Positions 51,398-60,645 of a stretch of DNA of 64,000 nt are shown here, one piece after another; the first letter of the stretch is position 1; every line of letters starts with the position of its first letter. The stretch is from a bacterium. GTDB lineage: Bacteria > Hydrothermota > UBA3073 > JACQXS01 > JAGMCI01. The stretch is from positions 158,440-222,439 of the forward strand of contig JASEGA010000001.1 in assembly GCA_030018315.1 (NCBI GenBank), given 5' to 3'. Made by a program: the position numbers and the translations under genes. Below the pieces are notes generated by a model. That model saw nothing but the letters and a program-made list of their open reading frames with translations, had not been told where the DNA came from and made no database searches.

Positions 51398-51664
51398 ATG
51401 CTAAAAAATGAGCTAACTATAAAAAATACATTGGGGATTCACGCAAGACCTGCTGCTATGCTCGTAAAGATAGCTGGCAAATATAAATCAAATGTAATTC
51501 TAACAAAAGATGGCATTCGTGCAAATGGTAAGTCTATTATGGACCTTTTAATGCTTGAAGCCGAGAAGGGGTCAAAAGTTGAAATAATTACAGATGGTGA
51601 GGACGAATTAGAGGCTTTGGACGCTGTAATTCAGCTAATTAATAGAGGATTTGATGAGGAATAA
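51398..51664 (+). CDS. ptsH: HPr phosphocarrier
   Basis: An 88-residue HPr with the active-site Gly-Ile-His15-Ala-Arg-Pro and the regulatory Ser46 in Gly-Lys-Ser-Ile-Met-Asp-Leu-Leu. It takes phosphate from enzyme I at His15. Its stop overlaps the enzyme I start. No sugar-specific enzyme II is seen in the window, so the pair may serve regulation or unlinked permeases. Confidence 0.95.
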   Translation: MLKNELTIKNTLGIHARPAAMLVKIAGKYKSNVILTKDGIRANGKSIMDLLMLEAEKGSKVEIITDGEDELEALDAVIQLINRGFDEE

Positions 51665-53399
51665 GTTACTTCGTGGTATACCCGCATCTCCTGGTATTGT
51701 AATAGCGAAGGCTATCCCGTATAAAGAAGAAGAGCTCCTTATACTCACACGAAAGCCAGATGAAATAAGTGAAGAGATAACTAAATTTGAAAATGCACTC
51801 CAAAAGACAAGAAGAGAAATTCAACTCATTCAGTCAGACTTTATGAAAAAGACAGACGAGTATCATGCAAGAATCCTTGATGCTCAGCTATTGGTACTTG
51901 ATGATACAACACTTATAAAGAATACAATTGACATAATTAAGAGAAACGAGTCTGCTGAAAGTGCTTTTAAAAAAGTCGCAGATAGCATATTAAATGCATT
52001 TGATAGAGTTGAAGATGAATATCTCAGAGCTCGGATAAGCGATATAAGAGATGTAGCAGGTCGTGTCCTCCGTAATTTGATAGTCCAACCTCATACTCTA
52101 TTCCCGGCAACTAAACATGCAGTTGTAGCCCAGGATTTAACTCCATCAGATACTGCTGGCTTTTCTAAGGATAGGGTAGTTGGATTTGCCACCGATTTGG
52201 GTGGCACTACATCTCACACAGCTATAATGGCAAGAGCACTTGAAATACCTGCTGTTGTTGGACTCAACGAGGTTACAAAATTTGTAGATAGAGGAGACGA
52301 AATTATCATAGATGGAAACAGGGGAGTAGTAGTAATTGACCCTGATGAATCAACTCGTAGAGCTTACGAAGATAAACTAAAAAAGTTTCAAGAGTATGAA
52401 AAGGAACTTGAGGCTTTGTCCAACCTTCCATGTGAGACACTTGATGGGCAATCAATAGAGTTGTCATGCAATATAGAGATTACTGAAGAAATTGACGCAG
52501 CTATTTCTCATGGGGCAAAGGGTATTGGACTTATGAGGACTGAATTTATTTACCTTAAATCTGATAAATTACCAACAGAGGAAGAACAATACGAAGTCTA
52601 CAATTTGCTTGCCCAGAAAGTACACCCAGACTCTCTAATTATAAGAACATTAGACTTAGGTGGAGACAAAATCCCATCTCCCCACCAAATAAAGGAGGTA
52701 AACCCATCTTTGGGGTGGCGCGCAATAAGATTCTCATTATCAGAGAAAAGTGTTTTTATGACCCAACTCAAAGCAATCCTTAGAGCCAGCAGGCGTGGTA
52801 ATGTAAAGATAATGTTTCCTATGATTGTAGACCTAAGTGAGCTAAAGTTAGCTAAGTCTTATGTAGAGGAAGCAAAATCTGAACTCAAAAATAGTGGTAT
52901 AGATTACGACCCAGATATTGAAATTGGAGCTATGATAGAAACTCCTGGAGCTGCCCTTATTGCAAGAGCAATTGCTGAGGAGGTAGATTTTCTATCCATA
53001 GGGTCAAACGACCTAATCCAATATACACTTGCGTGCGACCGAACAAATCCAAGAGTAGCTCATCTTTTTAATCCATTCCACCCAGCTATACTACGCTTGA
53101 TTAAGCGTACAATTGAGGCAGGTCATAGTGCAAGGAAGTGGGTTGGTATTTGTGGTGAACTTGGTGCTAATCCTTTAGCTGTCCCAATTTTACTTGGGTT
53201 AGGAATTGATGAGTTATCTGTGGCTACTGTCTCTATTCTTGAAATAAAAAAGATTATAAGGGCTTTGAGTATTGAAGAGGCAAAAACAATTGCAAGGGAA
53301 GTTATGGCACTTGAAACATTAGAGGAAGTGGAGAGTTTTGTTAAAGGAATAGAAGAAAAAGTTCTAGTTATAAAAGAAGTTATGTCCCTGTCTCGCTAA
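51654..53399 (+). CDS. ptsI: PEP-protein phosphotransferase (enzyme I)
   Basis: About 581 residues with the phosphorylated His in Gly-Gly-Thr-Thr-Ser-His-Thr-Ala-Ile-Met-Ala-Arg (near 188), Gly-Ile-Gly-Leu-Met-Arg-Thr-Glu-Phe, and the PEP-site Gly-Ser-Asn-Asp-Leu-Ile-Gln-Tyr plus Cys-Gly-Glu-Leu. Length is normal. I use the ATG at 51654 rather than the TTG at 51651 because AGAGGA precedes it. The stop lies inside a palindromic repeat (about 53386-53410). Confidence 0.95.
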   Translation: MRNKLLRGIPASPGIVIAKAIPYKEEELLILTRKPDEISEEITKFENALQKTRREIQLIQSDFMKKTDEYHARILDAQLLVLDDTTLIKNTIDIIKRNESAESAFKKVADSILNAFDRVEDEYLRARISDIRDVAGRVLRNLIVQPHTLFPATKHAVVAQDLTPSDTAGFSKDRVVGFATDLGGTTSHTAIMARALEIPAVVGLNEVTKFVDRGDEIIIDGNRGVVVIDPDESTRRAYEDKLKKFQEYEKELEALSNLPCETLDGQSIELSCNIEITEEIDAAISHGAKGIGLMRTEFIYLKSDKLPTEEEQYEVYNLLAQKVHPDSLIIRTLDLGGDKIPSPHQIKEVNPSLGWRAIRFSLSEKSVFMTQLKAILRASRRGNVKIMFPMIVDLSELKLAKSYVEEAKSELKNSGIDYDPDIEIGAMIETPGAALIARAIAEEVDFLSIGSNDLIQYTLACDRTNPRVAHLFNPFHPAILRLIKRTIEAGHSARKWVGICGELGANPLAVPILLGLGIDELSVATVSILEIKKIIRALSIEEAKTIAREVMALETLEEVESFVKGIEEKVLVIKEVMSLSR

Positions 53400-53422
53400 G
53401 CCAAGGCAGGAAAGAGAGAATA

Positions 53423-54436
53423 ATGAATGTGGACAGTTATGACCTGTCTGCCGACAGGCAAGATATGAAAGAGGTATTAATTAATTTCCCAAATCAAATT
53501 GAGGCTGCATCTAAGGTGGGTCAAAGCTTAAAACTTCCAGTTATAAGGAAACTAAGTAATATCGTAGTTTGTGGGATGGGTGGGTCTGCAATCTCTGGCG
53601 ATTTACTATTTCACTACTTAACAGATGAAATCAGTATCCCAATATTTGTAAATAGGGATTACGACTTACCAAATTTCGTAAATCAGAATAGCATTGTCTT
53701 TATCTCAAGTTATTCCGGAAATACTGAAGAAACCATTAGCGCATATAGACAGGCAGTAAAGAGGACAAAATGTGTCTTATGCATAACATCTGGCGGTAAG
53801 CTTAGTGAAGAGGATACTCCGTACATTTTAAGGATACCAGAAGGCTATCAACCAAGGTGTGCTCTTGGGTGGCTGTTTATACCAATGATTATCGTGCTCA
53901 CTAAATTAGGTATAGTATCTGATAAAAAAAAGGAATTAAATGAAACTGTTTCACTACTTTATAAGCTGAGTAAAGAATTTAAGTTATTCAATAGTAGGCC
54001 ATTTTTGATTGCAAAAAATATCATAGGTAAATTTCCAATAATTTATAGCGATACAAGATTCAGTCCGATAGCTAAGCGATGGGTAACTCAGTTAAACGAG
54101 AATGCCAAAGTCCTCGCTCATTTTAATGTATTTTCTGAACTTAATCATAATGAGATAGTAGGATTTAGTGATTCATCACCGAATTTGTCGGTTATAATTC
54201 TTAAGGACAGAGAATACAACCCTCGAATTCGGCGTCGTATAGAAATCACAAAGAAAATAATTTCTCTATATACTGAAATTCACGAGGTTGAAAGCTATGG
54301 GGACTCATTACTTTCAAGATTCTTCTCTCTCATTTATTTTGGCGACTGGATGAGTTACTGGTTAGCAATCTTAAGAGGAGTAGACCCAACCCCTATTGAA
54401 CACATAGAAAGACTTAAAAAAGAGCTACTCGTATGA
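53423..54436 (+). CDS. Bifunctional phosphoglucose/phosphomannose isomerase
   Basis: A 337-residue SIS-domain enzyme: Cys-Gly-Met-Gly-Gly-Ser-Ala-Ile-Ser-Gly-Asp, Ser-Ser-Tyr-Ser-Gly-Asn-Thr-Glu-Glu-Thr, and Glu-Leu-Asn-His-Asn-Glu-Ile-Val-Gly-Phe, all typical of the PGI/PMI family. It interconverts fructose-6-P with glucose-6-P and mannose-6-P. Near its N-terminus Asp-Leu-Ser-Ala-Asp-Arg-Gln-Asp-Met comes from a palindromic repeat (53441-53467) also present in the next gene. The ATGA overlap couples it to that gene. Confidence 0.92.
   Translation: MNVDSYDLSADRQDMKEVLINFPNQIEAASKVGQSLKLPVIRKLSNIVVCGMGGSAISGDLLFHYLTDEISIPIFVNRDYDLPNFVNQNSIVFISSYSGNTEETISAYRQAVKRTKCVLCITSGGKLSEEDTPYILRIPEGYQPRCALGWLFIPMIIVLTKLGIVSDKKKELNETVSLLYKLSKEFKLFNSRPFLIAKNIIGKFPIIYSDTRFSPIAKRWVTQLNENAKVLAHFNVFSELNHNEIVGFSDSSPNLSVIILKDREYNPRIRRRIEITKKIISLYTEIHEVESYGDSLLSRFFSLIYFGDWMSYWLAILRGVDPTPIEHIERLKKELLV
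53441..53467 (+). repeat. 27-bp palindromic repeat read in frame, copy A
   Basis: Core hairpin cctgtc-tgcc-gacagg, coding Asp-Leu-Ser-Ala-Asp-Arg-Gln-Asp-Met within the sugar isomerase. It is identical over 27 bases to copy B. Confidence 0.9.
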
Positions 54437-55449
54437 AGGTAATAATACCTGCTGCCGGCGTAGGCCAAAGGCTTAGACCTCATACTTATTCTATACCAAA
54501 ATCACTTTTGATGGTTGCAGGTAAGCCAATTATTGGACACATTTTAGAAAAGTTAAATGGAATTGAATTTGATGAGATTATACTTATAGTGGGCTATATG
54601 AAGGATAAAATAAAAAGATATGTAAATCAAAATTATAATTTTAATATCCGCTATGTAGAGCAAAAAGAAAGGCTTGGGCTTGGGCATGCAATCTGGCTTA
54701 CAAAAGATATAGTAAAGAATGAACCTGCTCTCATTGTCTATGGGGATACTATTTTCTTTAAGGAAGATTTTAAAAAAGCTGTTGACCTGTCTGCCGACAG
54801 GCAAGATATGGGGGTAGACGGCTGTCTTGGTGTCAGAAGTGTAAAGGACCCAACTCAATTTGGAATCGTAGAAGTTGAGCATGGATTTATCAAGCACATT
54901 ATCGAAAAGCCTACGCAGCCAACTACAAATCTTGCAGATGTTGGAGTTAACTTTATCCGTAATACACAACTTTTATTTGATTGTCTTAAAGAAATAATTA
55001 CAAATGATGTTAAAACAATGGGTGAATTCCAATTAACTGATGCCTTCCAGTTAATGGTAAAAAGAGGAGCAAAACTTAAACCTTTTAGAGTAAAAGGCTG
55101 GTTTGACTGTGGTAGACTTGAGGGTGTTCTTTCTACAAATCGTAAATTGTTAAAATTGGAGTGTAACAAAAACATAAAAATAAAAGAACCTGTCTCGCCG
55201 AGCCAATGCGGGTCAGTGATTATACCACCAGTTTTTATCCATCCATTAGCTAAAATTACACATTCAATCATAGGACCTTATGTTTCTATTGATAAAGGCT
55301 CAACCATAAAGAATTCAATAATATTGGATTCTATAGTAAACTTTAATGCAAGAATAGAAAATTTACTACTAAGACATTCAATTATAGGTCCTAATACAGC
55401 GATATTAGGAAGACCCAAAAGATTAGGCATCAGTGGGAGGACACAATGA
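54433..55449 (+). CDS. Sugar-1-phosphate nucleotidyltransferase
   Basis: A 338-residue enzyme opening with [13 protein letters not shown] and Pro-Lys-Ser-Leu-Leu, with Tyr-Gly-Asp-Thr in place of the catalytic Asp strand and a short left-handed beta-helix at the C-terminus. It activates a hexose-1-phosphate with NTP; the base is not certain. Two repeat units are read in frame: 54784-54810 (Asp-Leu-Ser-Ala-Asp-Arg-Gln-Asp-Met, in a loop after the metal strand) and about 55190-55216 (Val-Ser-Pro-Ser-Gln-Cys-Gly-Ser). Confidence 0.9.
   Translation: MKVIIPAAGVGQRLRPHTYSIPKSLLMVAGKPIIGHILEKLNGIEFDEIILIVGYMKDKIKRYVNQNYNFNIRYVEQKERLGLGHAIWLTKDIVKNEPALIVYGDTIFFKEDFKKAVDLSADRQDMGVDGCLGVRSVKDPTQFGIVEVEHGFIKHIIEKPTQPTTNLADVGVNFIRNTQLLFDCLKEIITNDVKTMGEFQLTDAFQLMVKRGAKLKPFRVKGWFDCGRLEGVLSTNRKLLKLECNKNIKIKEPVSPSQCGSVIIPPVFIHPLAKITHSIIGPYVSIDKGSTIKNSIILDSIVNFNARIENLLLRHSIIGPNTAILGRPKRLGISGRTQ
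54784..54810 (+). repeat. 27-bp palindromic repeat read in frame, copy B
   Basis: Identical to copy A at 53441-53467 and read in the same phase, but placed in a different protein and a different structural position. Confidence 0.9.
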
Positions 55450-56603
55450 GAAGATTTATAACTTCAGAGTCTGTAACAGAGGGGCATCCGGATAAAATAT
55501 GTGACCAGATTTCAGATGCTGTCCTTGATGAGTGTATCAGACAGGACCCAAATTCAAGAGTTGCCTGTGAAACATTTGTGAGTGTAGGACTCGTAGTGGT
55601 TGGTGGTGAAATTACTACTTCTGGGTATGTAGATTTACCAAGTATTGTGCGAAAATTACTTAAGAAGATAGGTTACACACACGAATTTGGGTTCTGCTAT
55701 GAGACATGCGCAATCTTAAACGCCATTGGAAACCAGTCTCCAGATATAGCACAGGGTGTAAATATTGGGGGGGCAGGTGACCAGGGCTTAATGATAGGTT
55801 ATGCTTGTAAAGAGACACCAGAACTTATGCCACTTCCTATTACCTTAGCTCACTGTATTACAAGAAGGCTTAGCTATGTCAGAAAGAATAAGATTCTGTC
55901 TTATTTGGGGCCTGATGGGAAGGCACAGGTCTCTGTTGAATATGATGATAATAGACCTGTAAGAGTGGATTCAGTCGTCCTCGCCGCACAACATACAGAA
56001 GATATATTGAATAAGACTAAAGAAAGAATAACAGAAAAAGCAAGAAATGAATTAATAAATGAAGTAATTAAGAAAGCAATTGGAGAGGAATGGTTAGATA
56101 ATAAGACAAAATATTTTGTAAATGAGACAGGTAAATTTGTAATTGGAGGACCTCAATCAGATACAGGGATGACAGGTAGAAAAATTATCGTTGATACATA
56201 TGGGGGTGTGATTCCACATGGGGGTGGTGCCTTTTCTGGTAAGGATCCTACAAAAGTTGACCGCTCTGCTTCATATATGGCACGATATTTAGCAAAAAAT
56301 ATTGTAAAGGCGGAACTTGCTGATAGATGTAGAATTGACCTTGCATATGTAATTGGAATACCTGAACCTACTGTAATTGAAATAAATACATTTGGGACAA
56401 GTAAAGTAAAAGATTATGAACTCAGAAATGTAATAAAAAAAATTTTTGACCTCACTCCTCGTGGAATTATAACCAAATTAAATCTTCTAAGACCTATATA
56501 TTGTAAGACTGCATGCTACGGTCATTTTGGACGTGAGGAGCCTGAATTTACATGGGAGTTGACAGATAGCGTAGATTTATTAAGGGAAGCAGTTGGAATG
56601 TAA
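55446..56603 (+). CDS. metK: S-adenosylmethionine synthase
   Basis: A 385-residue MetK with Glu-Gly-His-Pro-Asp-Lys near the N-terminus, [11 protein letters not shown] and [16 protein letters not shown]. It makes SAM from methionine and ATP. It overlaps the upstream gene by four bases and precedes ahcY by 15 bases, coupling SAM supply with SAH recycling. Confidence 0.97.
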   Translation: MRRFITSESVTEGHPDKICDQISDAVLDECIRQDPNSRVACETFVSVGLVVVGGEITTSGYVDLPSIVRKLLKKIGYTHEFGFCYETCAILNAIGNQSPDIAQGVNIGGAGDQGLMIGYACKETPELMPLPITLAHCITRRLSYVRKNKILSYLGPDGKAQVSVEYDDNRPVRVDSVVLAAQHTEDILNKTKERITEKARNELINEVIKKAIGEEWLDNKTKYFVNETGKFVIGGPQSDTGMTGRKIIVDTYGGVIPHGGGAFSGKDPTKVDRSASYMARYLAKNIVKAELADRCRIDLAYVIGIPEPTVIEINTFGTSKVKDYELRNVIKKIFDLTPRGIITKLNLLRPIYCKTACYGHFGREEPEFTWELTDSVDLLREAVGM

Positions 56604-56618
56604 TTTTGAGGAAGCAAA

Positions 56619-57875
56619 ATGGAATGCGATATAAAAGATAAAAGATTAAAAACAATTGGCAAAAATAGGATAGAATGGGCTTCACAGAGTATGCCTGTTC
56701 TTAAGCAAATTGGTGACAAGTTTTCAAAAGAGAAGCCACTTAAAGGTATACGCATAGCAGCTTGCTTGCATGTGACTGCAGAGACTGCTAATTTAATGCA
56801 AGTTCTAAAAATTGGTGGTGCAGATGTGCGATTGTGTGCATCAAATCCTTTATCTACTCAAGATGATGTGGCAGCTTCACTTGTAACTGATTATGGAATA
56901 CCTGTATTTGCTATAAATAGTGAGGATAACAAAACTTATTATAATCATATAAACCAAGTCATTGACATTAAGCCGCACATAACAATGGATGATGGGGCAG
57001 ACCTTATCTCAACTATACATTTAAAGCGTAAAGAAATGCTCAAAAATACGATAGGTGGGACAGAGGAGACTACTACAGGGGTAGTACGACTTAAATCTAT
57101 GGCAGCTAAAGGAGTGCTTAAGTATCCAGTAATTGCAGTTAATGATTCACAAACAAAATACTTATTTGATAATAGATACGGCACAGGACAGTCAACAATT
57201 GACGGGATCCTTAGGGCAACAAATACCCTTATTGCAGGCAAGAACTTTGTTATTTGTGGATATGGGTGGTGTGGTCGTGGTGTCGCGATGCGTGCACATG
57301 GGATGGGTGCAAATGTTATTGTTACTGAAGTGAACCCAATTAAGGCGATAGAAGCAAGGATGGATGGTTTTAGAGTTATGAAGGGGTCTGATGCATTTAA
57401 GATAGCAGATATTGTAGTTACAGTGACAGGTGATATAAATGTTGTAGATGAGCACCATTTTGAACTAATGAAGGACGGCGTTATCCTTGCTAATTCTGGA
57501 CACTTTGATGTTGAAATAAATAAGAAAGCACTTGCTAAACTTGCCGTAAGACATTACAAAGTTAAACCTGGAGTTGAACTATATAAACTTAAAGGAGGGA
57601 AACAAATTTATTTGCTGGCAGAAGGTAGGCTTGTAAATCTGTCTTGCGCTGAAGGACATCCATCAGAAGTTATGGATATGTCGTTTGCAAATCAATCGCT
57701 TGCAACTGAATATATAATAAAAAATGGTAAAAAACTCGAGTCCAAAGTATATAAACTACCAGAAGAAATTGATACCAAAATAGCTCAAATGAAGCTAAAA
57801 ACATTTGGAGTTGAAATAGATAAACTTACGCAGGAACAGGAAAAATACCTCAAAGCATGGGAAATCGGCACATAA
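56619..57875 (+). CDS. ahcY: Adenosylhomocysteinase
   Basis: A 418-residue SAHH: Leu-His-Val-Thr-Ala-Glu-Thr-Ala near 50, [22 protein letters not shown] and the NAD site Gly-Tyr-Gly-Trp-Cys-Gly-Arg-Gly. It hydrolyses S-adenosylhomocysteine to adenosine and homocysteine. A GAGG site precedes the ATG. Its length suits the bacterial/archaeal form lacking the plant-type insertion. Confidence 0.97.
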   Translation: MECDIKDKRLKTIGKNRIEWASQSMPVLKQIGDKFSKEKPLKGIRIAACLHVTAETANLMQVLKIGGADVRLCASNPLSTQDDVAASLVTDYGIPVFAINSEDNKTYYNHINQVIDIKPHITMDDGADLISTIHLKRKEMLKNTIGGTEETTTGVVRLKSMAAKGVLKYPVIAVNDSQTKYLFDNRYGTGQSTIDGILRATNTLIAGKNFVICGYGWCGRGVAMRAHGMGANVIVTEVNPIKAIEARMDGFRVMKGSDAFKIADIVVTVTGDINVVDEHHFELMKDGVILANSGHFDVEINKKALAKLAVRHYKVKPGVELYKLKGGKQIYLLAEGRLVNLSCAEGHPSEVMDMSFANQSLATEYIIKNGKKLESKVYKLPEEIDTKIAQMKLKTFGVEIDKLTQEQEKYLKAWEIGT

Positions 57876-58051
57876 AGTAATATTAAATATCAAAAATCAA
57901 AATGCAAAATTGCAAATCAAAAATAAAAAATAGCCACTGTGGATTTCTGCGGTTAATGCATAATCTGTGCAATTAGTGACTAAAAAATTTTGCGTTTTTA
58001 ATACGTTTTAATATGTATTTTTGATATTTAATTTTTAATTTTTGATATTCT

Positions 58052-58813
58052 ATGATACATCCAACTGCTATTATCAATCCACATGCAATTTTAGGAAAAA
58101 ATGTAAAAATTGGACCTTATTCTATTATAGATGAAGATGTAGAAATAGGCAATAAAACTGAAGTTGGCTCATTGGTTCAAATAAAAGGTAAAACAAAAAT
58201 TGGTAATGAATGTAAACTCTACGAAGGAGTTTCAATTGGTAATCCACCTCAAGATGTAAAATTTAAGGGTGAAGAAACTGAGGTTAAAATTGGTGATAAC
58301 AATATTATAAGAGAGTTTGTAACCATCCACGGTGGAGCTCAAGGCACTACAGTTATTGGAGATAATAATTTCTTGATGGCTTACTCTCATATTGCTCATA
58401 ATTGCAAGATAGGTAATGGAGTAGTAATAGCAAATGCAACCCAAATTGCAGGCTTTGTTGAAATTGAAGATTGTGCATTCATATCAGGACTATGTCCTGT
58501 GCACCAATTTGTGCGTATTGGATGCTACTCTATGATAGCTGGCGGATACAGGGTACCAAAAGATGTCATCCCATATGCACTCGCGGCATCTGACCCGCTA
58601 AAAATACATGGACTTAATTTGATTGGACTTAAGCGGCACGGTTTCTCAGCCTCTACAATAAAAGTATTAAAAGAAGCGTTTCACATATTATTATTTTCAC
58701 AGCTTAACACATCGCAGGCAGTTGAGCGTATCAAGAGAGATATACATCAAATACCTGAAATTATGCATCTTATAGAATTTATAGAGAACTCAAAACGTGG
58801 AATTGTAAAATGA
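58052..58813 (+). CDS. lpxA: UDP-N-acetylglucosamine acyltransferase
   Basis: A 253-residue left-handed beta-helix protein with many hexapeptide units, the catalytic-type Tyr-Ser-His-Ile-Ala-His-Asn-Cys, Pro-Val-His-Gln-Phe-Val-Arg-Ile-Gly, and Leu-Ile-Gly-Leu-Lys-Arg-His-Gly-Phe, the LpxA signature. It starts lipid A synthesis by acylating UDP-GlcNAc and, with LpxB nearby, implies an LPS outer membrane. The 176 bases before it hold AT-rich repeats of the caaaaatcaaaat type and no gene. Confidence 0.95.
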   Translation: MIHPTAIINPHAILGKNVKIGPYSIIDEDVEIGNKTEVGSLVQIKGKTKIGNECKLYEGVSIGNPPQDVKFKGEETEVKIGDNNIIREFVTIHGGAQGTTVIGDNNFLMAYSHIAHNCKIGNGVVIANATQIAGFVEIEDCAFISGLCPVHQFVRIGCYSMIAGGYRVPKDVIPYALAASDPLKIHGLNLIGLKRHGFSASTIKVLKEAFHILLFSQLNTSQAVERIKRDIHQIPEIMHLIEFIENSKRGIVK

Positions 58814-58909
58814 AAAACTCTAATTTCTTGACTTTATATATTTTTAAGATATAAAGAATTTATGAAAATAAGCGAACTATTTTAAAATATTACTAAAAAA
58901 GGAGGGATG

Positions 58910-60637
58910 ATGAAATATGTAAAATTATTAAGTGCAATGTTTACTGTTTGGTTTTTCTTTTTATCCTTTGCTGCAGCTAAGGGGCCATTGCCAATCTGGC
59001 CTACTGAAGAAGAACTTAAGCGGATGGATGAAATAGGTACTTATACTGTGCCTACTCCACCACCTACAGAAAAGGTGAAAGCTCCTGGAGAATTTGATAA
59101 TGCACAGGGTGTGCTATTACGGTGGGATCGAGGTTGGTGGCAAGGTTTATACATTGATATGACCGGTGCTATTGTGGAACACTCAAAAGCATATATTATT
59201 GTCGCTAATAATTGGGAACAAAATCAAGTAGAAAACCAACTCATAGCACATAATATACCACTTGACTCAGTTGAATTTGTGATTAAACCAACAAATTCTG
59301 TGTGGATAAGAGACTATGGACCTTGGTGGATTTATCATGAGGATGGAACAAGGGGGATAGTAGATTGGGTTTATAATAGACCACGACCTCAAGATGATTC
59401 AATCCCAATTAGGTTAGGTGAGGATTGGTCAATACCAGTTTATACATCGTCTTTAGTCCATACGGGTGGCAATTTTATGGTGGATGGTCATGGGGTAGGA
59501 TTTGCAAGTAATCTTATTTACCAAGAAAATCCTGGACTTACACCAGCTAAAATAGATAGCATAATGGGTGTCTATATGGGACTGGATACCTTCTATGTAT
59601 TCACTCGAATATATGGCGAGTATACTGGACACATTGATATGTGGGGCAAGCTTATTGATGACCATACATTTATGGTAGCTTACTATCCACCAGGTGACCA
59701 AAACCACAATATCCTAAATAACCACGCTGCCGCAATTGCTAATCTTACTAATGGCAATAGTATTCTATTTGATACAGTGAGAATTCCATCGCCTCCCCCC
59801 TATTCTGGGGTGTATAGGTCTTACACAAACTCGCTTATTGTAAACAAATTGGTGCTTTTACCAATTTATAACCATGCGTATGACAGTATTGCCGTCCGGA
59901 TATACCAGGAACGCCTACCCGGCTATGACATCAGAACTTTTGACTGCTCCGATATTATTCAGTCTGGTGGTGCAGTACATTGCATAACAAAACTTGTCAT
60001 GTCCCCCTACGCAATATTTATCACTCATACTCCACTCCTAAATACAGAAGACACCGTCAACCCATATCGTGTGGAAGCAACTATAACTGCAACAATGGGA
60101 CTAAACGGAGATTCTACGTTTGTCTACTGGGATACTGATACCAGTCCACCATTCAATATGGTTAAATTAATACCTGATACGGATAGTGTCAATCTTTTCT
60201 TCGGATATATTCCTGCACAGCACTATGGAACAACTGTATATTATTATATCTATGCTATGGATACCACTGGATACTACAAAACCAGTCCAAGTAATGCTCT
60301 ATACGAACTGTATTCATTTAAGGTGGGAGAACAACCGGGTATCGTAGAAAGTGACAAAGCTGTATGTCGCTTTTTGGTTAGACCGTTTATTAATCCATTC
60401 AAGGATAAACTTATGCTCTCTATCTATTCAGATGAGCCCAAAACTATTCAATTTTGTGTATTCAATATTACTGGACAGCAGATATTCTCTAATAGCATTC
60501 TGTTAAAAAAGGGACTTAACATTGTGACATGGAATCCAAATGATGGAAATAGTTATTCTATTCCAGCTGGAGTTTACTTTTACCAAATTATAGCGGGAGA
60601 AGAAACTAACTTAGGAAAAGTATTACATTTAAAGTAA
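58910..60637 (+). CDS. Secreted agmatine/peptidyl-arginine deiminase-like protein with C-terminal sorting domain
   Basis: About 575 residues with a signal peptide, then a PAD-type guanidino-group-modifying domain: Trp-Ile-Arg-Asp-Tyr-Gly-Pro, His-Thr-Gly-Gly-Asn-Phe-Met-Val-Asp-Gly, Gly-His-Ile-Asp-Met-Trp and the catalytic Cys in Gly-Gly-Ala-Val-His-Cys-Ile-Thr-Lys (near 355). An extra beta domain and a type IX-like sorting domain follow (Gly-Val-Tyr-Phe-Tyr-Gln-Ile). It resembles the secreted PAD of Porphyromonas. Second ATG chosen because GGAGGG overlaps the first (58907). It interrupts lpxA and lpxB. Confidence 0.88.
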   Translation: MKYVKLLSAMFTVWFFFLSFAAAKGPLPIWPTEEELKRMDEIGTYTVPTPPPTEKVKAPGEFDNAQGVLLRWDRGWWQGLYIDMTGAIVEHSKAYIIVANNWEQNQVENQLIAHNIPLDSVEFVIKPTNSVWIRDYGPWWIYHEDGTRGIVDWVYNRPRPQDDSIPIRLGEDWSIPVYTSSLVHTGGNFMVDGHGVGFASNLIYQENPGLTPAKIDSIMGVYMGLDTFYVFTRIYGEYTGHIDMWGKLIDDHTFMVAYYPPGDQNHNILNNHAAAIANLTNGNSILFDTVRIPSPPPYSGVYRSYTNSLIVNKLVLLPIYNHAYDSIAVRIYQERLPGYDIRTFDCSDIIQSGGAVHCITKLVMSPYAIFITHTPLLNTEDTVNPYRVEATITATMGLNGDSTFVYWDTDTSPPFNMVKLIPDTDSVNLFFGYIPAQHYGTTVYYYIYAMDTTGYYKTSPSNALYELYSFKVGEQPGIVESDKAVCRFLVRPFINPFKDKLMLSIYSDEPKTIQFCVFNITGQQIFSNSILLKKGLNIVTWNPNDGNSYSIPAGVYFYQIIAGEETNLGKVLHLK

Positions 60638-60645
60638 TCCCCTGA

